In this document: piece by piece, positions 53,558 to 61,604 of the stretch
How positions within the stretch are numbered: position 1 is the stretch's first letter
Layout of the letters: each line of letters begins with the position of its first letter
Notes under the pieces: generated by a model
The model's database searches: none
The model's input: the letters and a program-made list of their open reading frames with translations, nothing else
What the model was told of the DNA's origin: nothing
Translations under genes and position numbers: made by a program
Source of the DNA: an uncultured Mediterranea sp.
GTDB lineage: Bacteria > Bacteroidota > Bacteroidia > Bacteroidales > Bacteroidaceae
DNA: 64,000 bases
Assembly: GCA_945641355.1 (NCBI GenBank)
Contig: CALZEQ010000007.1
Location: forward strand, 1 to 64,000
Direction: 5' to 3'

Positions 53558-54643
53558 ATGTCATATATGAATCGTATTCTATCAGGGCTGTTCGTGATGG
53601 CCTGTGCCTCTTGTTCCACGCATACGCCTTCCCCTTCCTCCATACAGACTGTTTCCTATACGATAGATGCTTTTGAAGTGATTGACTTGTCACAGGAGAG
53701 GAGTGAAGAAGTTTCAGCTGACTCTATGTTAATGGGGCGGCCGTTTGAAATACGTGTCGTGTCGGATAGTCTGCTTGCCATCAACGATGCCGGAGCCGAG
53801 AAACTGTTGTGGCTGCTGAATCCCCATACCCATGCATTCTCTGCCTGTGTCGATAGAGGGGAGGGACCGGAAGAAATGTTGTTCATCAGCAATCTGTGGA
53901 TGGATGGGCAGACCCTCTGTGCAGGAGGAATGCAAGACAATAAAATCGTACGTTTCAATTTTACTTCATCACCTTTGGCTGTAGTGCCCCAGCAGGTGTG
54001 CCGAACCTCCTTTCCGTTTATAAGGGCGGTGTCGTGGGGTGAAGACGGTTACCTGGTGGTGCCGATGGTACATCAGTCCGACCGCTACTATACCATTGAT
54101 TCGGCAGGAAATGTGCAAGATACAGTCGGTGTCTATCCTGAGGTGCTGATGCCGGAAGAGATTCAGCCCAACAACTCCATGTTTCAGACACGGCTGGCGG
54201 TCTCCCCGGACCGGAGTCATTTGGTATCTGCCAATCAGACATGGAATACCATTGAAGTGTACGATGCGACCTTCCAGTCCACTCTGTTGTTGAAAGGCCC
54301 CATTGAGATGGAGGCGGAAGTGAAGAAAATAGAATCTTCGATAGGCATTCGTTACGGACAGAAACCCGGTTGGAACCTGTTCAGCGGAGTATCTGCTACC
54401 GATAGCGGCTTCTGGGTAGGATATATCGGAATGCGTCTGGAGAAACGGGAAGATGTGAGCAGAGGCATCTCTGCCATCCTCTCCTTTACATGGGACGGTA
54501 CCCCATGCAGAATGTATCGTCTTGGTGAGGAAGTGGTTGCATTTGATATTGACGAAAAAGGCAATGCCCTGTATATCATTGCCAATCGGCCCGACCCCAC
54601 CATCGTCAGATACTCACTTCCTGCGGAACACCCATCGCACTAA
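53558..54643 (+). CDS. BF3164-like lipoprotein (six-bladed propeller type)
   Basis: 361 residues with a signal peptide and lipobox near Cys16-Cys19 (MACASC). The mature part has a repeating beta-sheet pattern of four to six blades (for example LLWLLNPHTHAF, KIVRFNFTS, NTIEVYDATF), as in the TolB/BF3164 family often annotated beside NVEALA genes. It would be a periplasmic or surface lipoprotein. Function unknown; I infer that it binds or processes the neighbouring peptide. Its last 30 bases overlap the convergent GtrA gene. Confidence 0.85.
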   Translation: MSYMNRILSGLFVMACASCSTHTPSPSSIQTVSYTIDAFEVIDLSQERSEEVSADSMLMGRPFEIRVVSDSLLAINDAGAEKLLWLLNPHTHAFSACVDRGEGPEEMLFISNLWMDGQTLCAGGMQDNKIVRFNFTSSPLAVVPQQVCRTSFPFIRAVSWGEDGYLVVPMVHQSDRYYTIDSAGNVQDTVGVYPEVLMPEEIQPNNSMFQTRLAVSPDRSHLVSANQTWNTIEVYDATFQSTLLLKGPIEMEAEVKKIESSIGIRYGQKPGWNLFSGVSATDSGFWVGYIGMRLEKREDVSRGISAILSFTWDGTPCRMYRLGEEVVAFDIDEKGNALYIIANRPDPTIVRYSLPAEHPSH

Positions 54644-55000
54644 GAGGAAGTTGACGGGTATGGCGACGGCGAAGACGGGTAGGGGAGCCAGCGGACGGCT
54701 GATGCCCAGCCAGAGGAACAGGTTCAGCAGGACGATGTGGAGCAGGTAGTTCACTAAGTGTGCTCCGCCGAAGCCGGCTGCACGGCTCCACGACGGACGG
54801 CGGCCGAAGGTAAAGTAGGCCGTCAGGTAGAAGTTGGCCACGAAACTCACGGCATAGCCGATGGTGTAGGCCACGTTTACCTCTATCAGCCGTTGCAGCA
54901 GGTAGTAGAGTCCGTAGTGCAGGGCAGTGGCCGTGACACCTACGCCGACAAATCGGATAAATTGGTTTCGCCATGTGTGCAGGCCTTCTTTCGGGTACAT
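54614..55000 (-). CDS. GtrA-family membrane protein
   Basis: A 128-residue protein with four hydrophobic helices and the GtrA pattern (FIRFVGVGVTATALHYGLYY, NFYLTAYFTF, then a C-terminal RWVF). GtrA proteins are thought to flip lipid-linked sugars or assist cell-surface glycan synthesis. The stop lies 30 bases inside the BF3164-like gene. It starts 130 bases before a divergent GT39-type transferase, which suggests a shared role with it in sugar transfer at the membrane. Confidence 0.85.
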   Translation of the reverse strand: MYPKEGLHTWRNQFIRFVGVGVTATALHYGLYYLLQRLIEVNVAYTIGYAVSFVANFYLTAYFTFGRRPSWSRAAGFGGAHLVNYLLHIVLLNLFLWLGISRPLAPLPVFAVAIPVNFLLVRWVFRRK

Positions 55001-55080
55001 AAACGGGAGATTTGTATGGTTCTGGCTGCAAAGTTATCTTTTATGGCGCATATCTTCTATTCTTTCTATGGATAAATTTG

Positions 55081-55088
55081 TACTTTTG
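55081..55088 (+). promoter_or_regulatory. -7 element for the GT39-GH92-GH125 operon
   Basis: TACTTTTG, 42 bases before the ATG at 55130. No clear -33. Confidence 0.5.
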
Positions 55089-55129
55089 TCCCCAAAATAG
55101 GAAGATTTGCCACATATATTATTGGAATT

Positions 55130-56845
55130 ATGCCGGATTATACGAAAAAACTGTGTTGGGGCATCGGGCTTCTGAGCCTGTTGGTGTTAGTCCCGTTCTT
55201 GGGAGAGTCTCTCTTTTATTCTAAAGGCGAGCCGCGCGAAGCCATCGTGGCCCTCTCCATGCTGCAGAGCGGCAACTGGACGCTGCCGCTGAACTACGGA
55301 ACAGACATCGCCTATAAACCTCCTTTCCTCTATTGGGCCATTGCTACCCTTTCGTTGTTGGGAGGCGAGGTGACGGAGTTTACCTCCCGTCTGCCGTCTG
55401 CCTTGGCCTTTGTGGGAATGCAGGTTTTCTTCTTTCTCTTTGTGGCCCGTCGCAGGGGATGGCCTACGGCACTGTTGGCCTCGCTGATGCTGCTCACTTC
55501 GTTTGAAGTACATCGGGCCGCAGTGGCCTGCAGGGTGGATATGGTGCAGGTGTCGGCCATCGTGGTGTCGCTCTGTCTGCTCTACCGCTGGGACGAGCGC
55601 GGATGCCGGCGTGTGCCTTGGGCGGCCATTGCCCTGATGGGAGTCGCCTCGCTGACCAAAGGCCCCGTCGGTTCCATCTTCCCCTGTCTGGTAATCGGAG
55701 TCTATCAGCTGCTGCGCGGATGTGCCTTCTTCAAAGCTTTCTGGCGGCTGGTGGGAATCGGATTGGCTTCGCTGGTCCCGCTGCTCCTGTGGTATTGGAT
55801 GGCCTATCGGCAGGGAGGACAACCCTTCCTGGATCTGGTACTGGAGGAGAATACGGGACGTTTTCTGGGTAAGATGACCTACGAGTCGCATGAGAACCCC
55901 GTCTGGTACAACTTCCTGACGCTGATTTGGGGATGGATACCCTGGACGTTGGTGCTGCTGGCTTCGCTCTTCAACCTGAAGCACCGTTCCATACACCTGC
56001 TTCCGCAGGCCGACGGCTGGCGTAGCCGCCTTGCCAAGTTCTGGCAGGCCTTCCGCACCCAATCGCCTGTCCGCCTTTTTACCTGGCTGACCATACTGAT
56101 AATCTTCGTCTTCTACTGCATCCCCAAGAGCAAGCGGAGCGTCTACCTGCTGCCTATCTATCCCTTTATGGCCGTACTGATGGCCGACTATCTGCTGGCG
56201 TTGGCCCGCGAGAACAGTCGGAAGCTGCTGGGCGGATTGGCCCTCTTCTTTGCCTCACTGGGTCTGTTGCTGACGCTGGCCTTTGCCGTAGTGCGGCTGG
56301 GTTGGCTGCCCGATACCTTGTGGGGAACCGGCCGTCATGCGGCCGAGAACATCGCCTTTGTCCATGCCCTGCGCGACACCTCTTACTCCTGGTCCCAATG
56401 GTTGCTGATACTGCTCCCCTTGGTAGCAGCCTGCTGCCTTTGGCAGCTGGTACGACGCCCGGTGACCAACCGGGTGCTGTTACAGGGCATCGCCGGTGGT
56501 ATGCTCTGCCTCTTTGTGGCGTTGGACGGTGTCTATCAGCCTACGGTGCTCTCCGTTAAGTCGGACAAGCATTTGGTCGACCGCATCCTGCAGTATGTGC
56601 CTCAAGGCCCTGTCTACTCCTATTCGGCCATGAGTTTCTACTGCACCAATTACTATCTGAACGACCGGATGCGTCACATCGAAAAAGAAGACCCTGCCGA
56701 GGGATATCTGATAGTGGCCGAGAAGGAAGAAGAGGAGATGCACGCCGCACTGGCCGGACGTTATCGTCTGGAGAAGGTGTTCCGCACCGAACGGCGCAGT
56801 TGTGACATGCGCGATGAGATTTGCATCTACCGCTTCACACGTTGA
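55130..56845 (+). CDS. GT39-type (ArnT/PMT-like) membrane glycosyltransferase
   Basis: A 571-residue protein with about 11-12 helices and an extracytoplasmic loop near the start containing SKGEPREAIVALSM, the place of the acidic catalytic residue in ArnT/PMT enzymes, and SRLPSALAFVG. Such enzymes move a sugar from a polyprenyl-phosphate donor onto lipid A or protein on the periplasmic face. The exact acceptor is unknown. GH92 begins 20 bases downstream, so the mannosidases and this transferase are cotranscribed. Confidence 0.85.
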   Translation: MPDYTKKLCWGIGLLSLLVLVPFLGESLFYSKGEPREAIVALSMLQSGNWTLPLNYGTDIAYKPPFLYWAIATLSLLGGEVTEFTSRLPSALAFVGMQVFFFLFVARRRGWPTALLASLMLLTSFEVHRAAVACRVDMVQVSAIVVSLCLLYRWDERGCRRVPWAAIALMGVASLTKGPVGSIFPCLVIGVYQLLRGCAFFKAFWRLVGIGLASLVPLLLWYWMAYRQGGQPFLDLVLEENTGRFLGKMTYESHENPVWYNFLTLIWGWIPWTLVLLASLFNLKHRSIHLLPQADGWRSRLAKFWQAFRTQSPVRLFTWLTILIIFVFYCIPKSKRSVYLLPIYPFMAVLMADYLLALARENSRKLLGGLALFFASLGLLLTLAFAVVRLGWLPDTLWGTGRHAAENIAFVHALRDTSYSWSQWLLILLPLVAACCLWQLVRRPVTNRVLLQGIAGGMLCLFVALDGVYQPTVLSVKSDKHLVDRILQYVPQGPVYSYSAMSFYCTNYYLNDRMRHIEKEDPAEGYLIVAEKEEEEMHAALAGRYRLEKVFRTERRSCDMRDEICIYRFTR

Positions 56846-56865
56846 TTGACAAACTCTATATACGA

Positions 56866-59151
56866 ATGATTATGAACAGATGGAAAAGTTTCTTTGTCCT
56901 CTTAGGGACATGGCTAGTTATCAGCTCTACGTGGGCACAGTGCGAACCGGTGGACTTTGTGAATCCGCTGATGGGTACCGACTCCAAACTATCGCTCTCC
57001 AACGGCAACACTTATCCGGCTATTGCACGCCCTTGGGGCATGAACTTCTGGATGCCCCAGACGGGGAAGATGGGTGATGGCTGGGCCTACACCTACGCTT
57101 CGGATAAGATACGTGGCTTCAAACAGACGCATCAACCCAGCCCTTGGATTAACGACTACGGACAGTTCTCCCTCATGCCGATGACGGGTGCGTTGAAGAT
57201 TGATCAGGAGCAACGCGCCTGCTGGTTCTCACACAAGGCGGAGAAGGCAATGCCCTACTACTACAGTGTCTATCTTTCCGAGTACGACCTCACTACTGAA
57301 ATCACTCCTACGGAGCGTTGTGCCTATTTCCGCTTCACCTTTCCCGAGAGCGATAAAGCATACGTGGTAGTGGATGCCTTCGACCGCGGCTCGTACATCA
57401 AGGTAATCCCCGAAGAGAACAAAATCGTGGGCTACACCACACGCAACAGCGGAGGCGTACCCCAGAATTTCCGCAACTACTTCGTCATCCAATTCGACAA
57501 ACCCTTCACCTTCCACAAGGTGTGGGCAGACTACCATACCGTGGAGAAGCACCTCGAACTGCAATCCAACCACGTAGGTGCCGCCATCGGCTTCGCCACT
57601 CGCCGCGGCGAACAGGTGCATGCCCGTGTGGCTTCTTCGTTCATCAGTCCCGAACAAGCGGAACTGAACCTGAAGGAAATAGGCACAAAGAGTTTTGAAC
57701 AGACCAAGGAGGAGGGACGCCGTGCGTGGAACGATGTTCTGGGACGCATCCGTGTGGAGGATGACGACACCGACCGCCTGCGCACCTTCTACTCCTGCAT
57801 GTATCGCTCGGTGCTCTTCCCCCGTATGTTCCACGAAGTGAACTCACAAGGTGAAACCGTGCACTACAGCCCCTATAACGGAAAAGTGCTGCCGGGACAC
57901 CTCTTCACCGACACCGGTTTCTGGGACACCTTCCGCTGCCTGTTCCCCTTCGTCAACCTCGTCTACCCCTCCATGGGAGAGAAGATGCAGGAGGGATTGC
58001 TGAACACCTATCTGGAGAGCGGCTTCTTCCCCGAATGGGCCAGTCCCGGACACCGCGGCTGCATGGTGGGCAACAACTCTGCCTCCGTGGTTTCCGATGC
58101 CTTCATGAAGAACATCACCCGGGCCGATGCGCAAAAGATGTACGAAGGTCTGTTGCACGGTGCCAACAGCGTACATCCCCGCATTGCCAGCACCGGCCGG
58201 TATGGATACGACTACTACAACCGTCTGGGCTATGTGCCATACGATGTGAAGATTAACGAGAACGTGGCACGCACGCTGGAGTATGCCTACGATGACTGGT
58301 GCATCTACCGCATGGGTCAGAAGCTGGGCCGCCCGGCCGAGGAAGTGGAACTCTACAGGCAGCGCAGCCGCAACTACCGCAATGTGTTCGACCCCGAGAC
58401 GCGCCTGATGCGCGGACGCAATGCCGACGGCACCTTCCAGACACCCTTCAACCCTCTGAAGTGGGGCGATGCCTTCACCGAGGGCAACTCCTGGCACTAC
58501 ACCTGGTCCGTCTTCCACGACGTGCAGGGACTCATCGACCTGATGGGCGGCAAGCAGATGTTCACCGCCATGCTCGACTCCGTATTCAGTCTGCCTCCCC
58601 TCTTCGACGACAGCTACTACGGCGGTGTCATCCACGAGATACGCGAGATGACAATCGCCAATATGGGCAACTACGCGCATGGCAACCAGCCCATCCAGCA
58701 CATGATCTATCTCTACAACTACGCCGGAGAACCCTGGAAGGCACAGTACTGGTTGCGTGAGACCATGAACCGCCTCTACCTGCCCACACCCGACGGTTAC
58801 TGTGGCGACGAAGACAACGGACAGACTTCGGCGTGGTACGTATTCACTGCCCTCGGCTTCTATCCGGTCTGCCCCGGCAGCAACCAGTATGTGCTGGGTG
58901 CCCCCTACTTCAAGAAGGTGACCCTGCAGCTGGAAAACGGCAGAAAGCTTGAAATCTCTGCTCCGCGCAACAGTGATAGCAACCGCTACATCCGGTCGCT
59001 TCACTACAACGGGAAGAACTATACGAAAAATTACCTCGACCATTTCGAACTGCTGCGCGGTGGCAAGCTGCTGTTCGACATGGATAGCCACCCCAACCGG
59101 ACCCGAGGCGTGAAGGAGAGTGATTTCCCCTATTCGCTGAGCAATGAGTAG
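56866..59151 (+). CDS. Secreted alpha-1,2-mannosidase-like enzyme, GH92
   Basis: 761 residues from 56866 (an ATG at 56872 is equally usable); the frame extends to 56821 but only upstream of a clean signal peptide (WKSFFVLLGTWLVISSTWAQ). A beta-sandwich (about 30-260) is followed by an (alpha/alpha)6 barrel with GH92 motifs FFPEWASPGHRGCMVGNNSA, GYVPYD and GDEDNGQTSAWYVF. The family is Ca-dependent and removes alpha-mannose. It is the second gene of the operon with GH125 after it, a common pair for yeast or host N-glycan mannan. Confidence 0.92.
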   Translation: MIMNRWKSFFVLLGTWLVISSTWAQCEPVDFVNPLMGTDSKLSLSNGNTYPAIARPWGMNFWMPQTGKMGDGWAYTYASDKIRGFKQTHQPSPWINDYGQFSLMPMTGALKIDQEQRACWFSHKAEKAMPYYYSVYLSEYDLTTEITPTERCAYFRFTFPESDKAYVVVDAFDRGSYIKVIPEENKIVGYTTRNSGGVPQNFRNYFVIQFDKPFTFHKVWADYHTVEKHLELQSNHVGAAIGFATRRGEQVHARVASSFISPEQAELNLKEIGTKSFEQTKEEGRRAWNDVLGRIRVEDDDTDRLRTFYSCMYRSVLFPRMFHEVNSQGETVHYSPYNGKVLPGHLFTDTGFWDTFRCLFPFVNLVYPSMGEKMQEGLLNTYLESGFFPEWASPGHRGCMVGNNSASVVSDAFMKNITRADAQKMYEGLLHGANSVHPRIASTGRYGYDYYNRLGYVPYDVKINENVARTLEYAYDDWCIYRMGQKLGRPAEEVELYRQRSRNYRNVFDPETRLMRGRNADGTFQTPFNPLKWGDAFTEGNSWHYTWSVFHDVQGLIDLMGGKQMFTAMLDSVFSLPPLFDDSYYGGVIHEIREMTIANMGNYAHGNQPIQHMIYLYNYAGEPWKAQYWLRETMNRLYLPTPDGYCGDEDNGQTSAWYVFTALGFYPVCPGSNQYVLGAPYFKKVTLQLENGRKLEISAPRNSDSNRYIRSLHYNGKNYTKNYLDHFELLRGGKLLFDMDSHPNRTRGVKESDFPYSLSNE

Positions 59152-59181
59152 ACTTGTATCATCCTATTAATACCTTATTAT

Positions 59182-60699
59182 ATGACACATTCCTTATCAA
59201 CCTATCGGCGTATGCTGATGCTATCCGCCTCGTTGCTGACGCTGGCTCCTGCCAGCGGGTTGGCAGCTTCGATTATGTCGTCTGACTATTGTATGGTCGT
59301 TCGTCGCGACAACATACCCACCCTCGTCTCTGCCCGTCCGGCTGAGAAGGAACGGCTGTTCCGTTCGGATGCCGTGGAGCAGAAGATACGCGAAATCAAG
59401 AAACTGCTGAAACATCCTTACCTGGCCTGGATGTTCGAAAACTGTTTCCCCAATACCCTCGACACCACTGTCCATTACCGCAAAGATGAGGCCGGCGAAG
59501 ACGATACCTTTGTCTATACCGGCGATATCCATGCCATGTGGCTGCGCGACTCGGGCGCGCAGGTCTGGCCCTACGTGCAGCTGGCTCCGCTGGACAAGCA
59601 TCTGCAGCAGATGTTGCGGGGTGTCATCCTGCGTCAATGGAAGTGTATAGCCATCGACCCCTATGCCAACGCCTTTAATGACGGGCCCACAGGAGGGGAG
59701 TGGATGAGCGACCGGACCGATATGAAACCTGAACTGCACGAACGGAAGTACGAGATAGACTCCCTCTGTTATCCCATCCGGCTGGCCTACCATTACTGGC
59801 AGGTGACAGGCGATGCATCTGTGTTCGGCGAAGCGTGGCAGCAGGCCATTCGGCTCATCCTACAGACTTTCCGCGAACAGCAGCGGAAGGAGGGAACAGG
59901 ACCGTACAAGTTCCAGCGCCGCACCGAGCGTCAGCTCGACACGATGTGCAACGACGGCTACGGCCATCCGGCTCGTCCGGTAGGGCTGATTGTCTCCTGC
60001 TTCCGTCCCTCGGACGATGCCACCACCTTCCCCTTCCTCGTACCCAGCAACTTCTTTGCTGTCAGTTCGCTACGTAAGGCGGCCGAGGTACTGACCGTGG
60101 TGAACGGAGATGCAGAGACAGCCCGCAGCTGCCGCGAACTGGCTGATGAAGTAGAAGCGGCGTTGAAGCGATATGCCATTTACCAGCATCCCAAGTATGG
60201 TCCCATCTACGCCTACGAGGTGGACGGCTATGGCAACCAGCTGCTGATGGATGATGCCAATGTGCCCAGTCTGCTGGCCATGCCCTATCTGGGTGACGTG
60301 CCGACAGACGACCCGGTCTATCAGAACACACGCCGTTTCGTGTGGAGCGAAGACAATCCTTACTTCTTCCGTGGAGAGGCGGGCGAAGGCATCGGAGGCC
60401 CTCACATTGGTTATGACATGCCTTGGCCGATGAGCATCATGATGCGTGCCTTTACCAGCAGCGACGATGCGGAGATAGCCTCCTGCGTGCAGATGTTGAT
60501 GCAGACCGATGCAGGCACGGGATTCATGCACGAATCTTTTCACAAGGACGATGCCACCCGTTTCACCCGTCCCTGGTTTGCTTGGCAGAACACCCTGTTC
60601 GGCGAGCTGATACTGAAGCTGGTCAATGACGGAAAGGTTGACTTGCTGAACGGATTGGCCCCTGTCACTCCGATTGCATCCGAAAGGATATCCAAATAG
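59182..60699 (+). CDS. Exo-alpha-1,6-mannosidase, GH125
   Basis: A 505-residue (alpha/alpha)6 enzyme with an N-terminal signal peptide (about 1-30), the catalytic region YTGDIHAMWLRDSGAQVWPY (acid), ECM-like CFRPSDDATTF and a late GGPHIGYDMPWPMSI. GH125 removes alpha-1,6-linked mannose that GH92 leaves behind, so the two genes form a working pair. It is the last gene of its operon. A 36-bp palindrome and tandem repeats follow the stop. Confidence 0.92.
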   Translation: MTHSLSTYRRMLMLSASLLTLAPASGLAASIMSSDYCMVVRRDNIPTLVSARPAEKERLFRSDAVEQKIREIKKLLKHPYLAWMFENCFPNTLDTTVHYRKDEAGEDDTFVYTGDIHAMWLRDSGAQVWPYVQLAPLDKHLQQMLRGVILRQWKCIAIDPYANAFNDGPTGGEWMSDRTDMKPELHERKYEIDSLCYPIRLAYHYWQVTGDASVFGEAWQQAIRLILQTFREQQRKEGTGPYKFQRRTERQLDTMCNDGYGHPARPVGLIVSCFRPSDDATTFPFLVPSNFFAVSSLRKAAEVLTVVNGDAETARSCRELADEVEAALKRYAIYQHPKYGPIYAYEVDGYGNQLLMDDANVPSLLAMPYLGDVPTDDPVYQNTRRFVWSEDNPYFFRGEAGEGIGGPHIGYDMPWPMSIMMRAFTSSDDAEIASCVQMLMQTDAGTGFMHESFHKDDATRFTRPWFAWQNTLFGELILKLVNDGKVDLLNGLAPVTPIASERISK

Positions 60700-60762
60700 T
60701 CTGTCTGACACCTATATATCAACGGCTTACACCCTATTCTAACCCTCTGTAAACTATACTTC

Positions 60763-60852
60763 CCAATCGACCGGACGACGTCGGCCAATCGACCGACCTA
60801 CGTCAATCACTTGACCGACCTTGGTCAGCCAATTGGCTGACCAAGGTCGGCC
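60763..60852. repeat. Tandem degenerate repeat ending in a 36-bp perfect palindrome
   Basis: Units of about 22 bases starting CAATCGACCG or ACTTGACCGACC lie in a row at about 60763-60830. The last and an inverted copy make a perfect palindrome at 60815-60850, with half CCGACCTTGGTCAGCCAA and centre AATT. There is no T tract. The remaining DNA (60700-60762, 60853-60930) shows nothing more. Confidence 0.8.
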
Positions 60853-60930
60853 ACCTTCAGAAGTACTATAAAGCAGGGTTCAAGGTTAGGTTTTCTTGGG
60901 TAGTTAGTAGGAGTTATTGCAGGCAGGGAG

Positions 60931-60961
60931 TTGTGCATGTGCGCAAAAGACATTACCTTTG
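60931..60961 (+). promoter_or_regulatory. Promoter of the HD-domain gene
   Basis: TTG (60931-60933), a 20-base spacer, TACCTTTG (60954-60961), 26 bases before the ATG. Confidence 0.7.
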
Positions 60962-60987
60962 TCCCTTGTTAGAAAAACGTTGGACGT

Positions 60988-61527
60988 ATGAACCCCATAG
61001 ACATTATCAACAAGTATTATCCGGAAGAGAATGAATTGAAGCACATCCTGCTGACGCACAGCCGCTCCGTGGCCGACAAGGCATTGTGGATAGCCGACAA
61101 CCATCCGGAACTGGCACTGGACAGAGCCTTCCTGTACGAGGCGGCCATGCTGCACGACATCGGCATCTTTCTGACCGATGCCGATGGCATTCATTGCAAA
61201 GGGACGGCACCCTACATCTGTCACGGCTATCTGGGAGCCGACCTGATGCGCAGCGAAGGCTATCCGCGTCATGCCCTGGTGTGCGAGCGGCATACGGGAG
61301 CCGGATTGGCATTGGACCAGATTATAGCCCAGCAACTGCCGGTTCCTCATCGGGAGATGGTGCCCGTCAGCATGGAGGAGCAGGTGATCTGCTTCGCCGA
61401 CAAGTTCTATTCCAAAACGCATTTGGACAGAGAAAAGGGTGTGGAGAAAGCCCGCAAAAGTCTGGAACGTTATGGAACGGACGGGGTACGACGCTTCGAT
61501 GACTGGTGCACGAGGTTTCTTAAATAG
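60988..61527 (+). CDS. HD-domain phosphohydrolase
   Basis: A 179-residue cytoplasmic protein with the HD fold: THSRSVADKALWIA gives the first metal His, MLHDIG the HD dyad, and CERHTGAG a further ligand His, with FADKFYSKTH carrying the late Asp. Proteins of this size hydrolyse nucleotides or phosphate esters; the substrate is not known. The stop is followed by a -7-like box for the next gene within 35 bases, so the two genes may have separate promoters. Confidence 0.85.
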   Translation: MNPIDIINKYYPEENELKHILLTHSRSVADKALWIADNHPELALDRAFLYEAAMLHDIGIFLTDADGIHCKGTAPYICHGYLGADLMRSEGYPRHALVCERHTGAGLALDQIIAQQLPVPHREMVPVSMEEQVICFADKFYSKTHLDREKGVEKARKSLERYGTDGVRRFDDWCTRFLK

Positions 61528-61604
61528 ATTAAAAAGGAGGTGATAATCCGTATAAATTGCGTATTTTTGCCGCTTCGAAGCGTAACCATTATATAACAAC
61601 GCCC

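Noticed and set aside
54606..55031. 141-codon frame overlapping the GtrA gene on the same strand
   Set aside because: The 54614-55000 frame has four hydrophobic helices with the GtrA pattern; this one is Arg/Pro-rich and has no pattern.
57844..59091. 415-codon antisense frame opposite GH92
   Set aside because: Shadow of a gene with strong family motifs.
60763..60852. Tandem repeats considered as a CRISPR array
   Set aside because: Units are degenerate, contiguous and lack unique spacers, and no cas gene is near.
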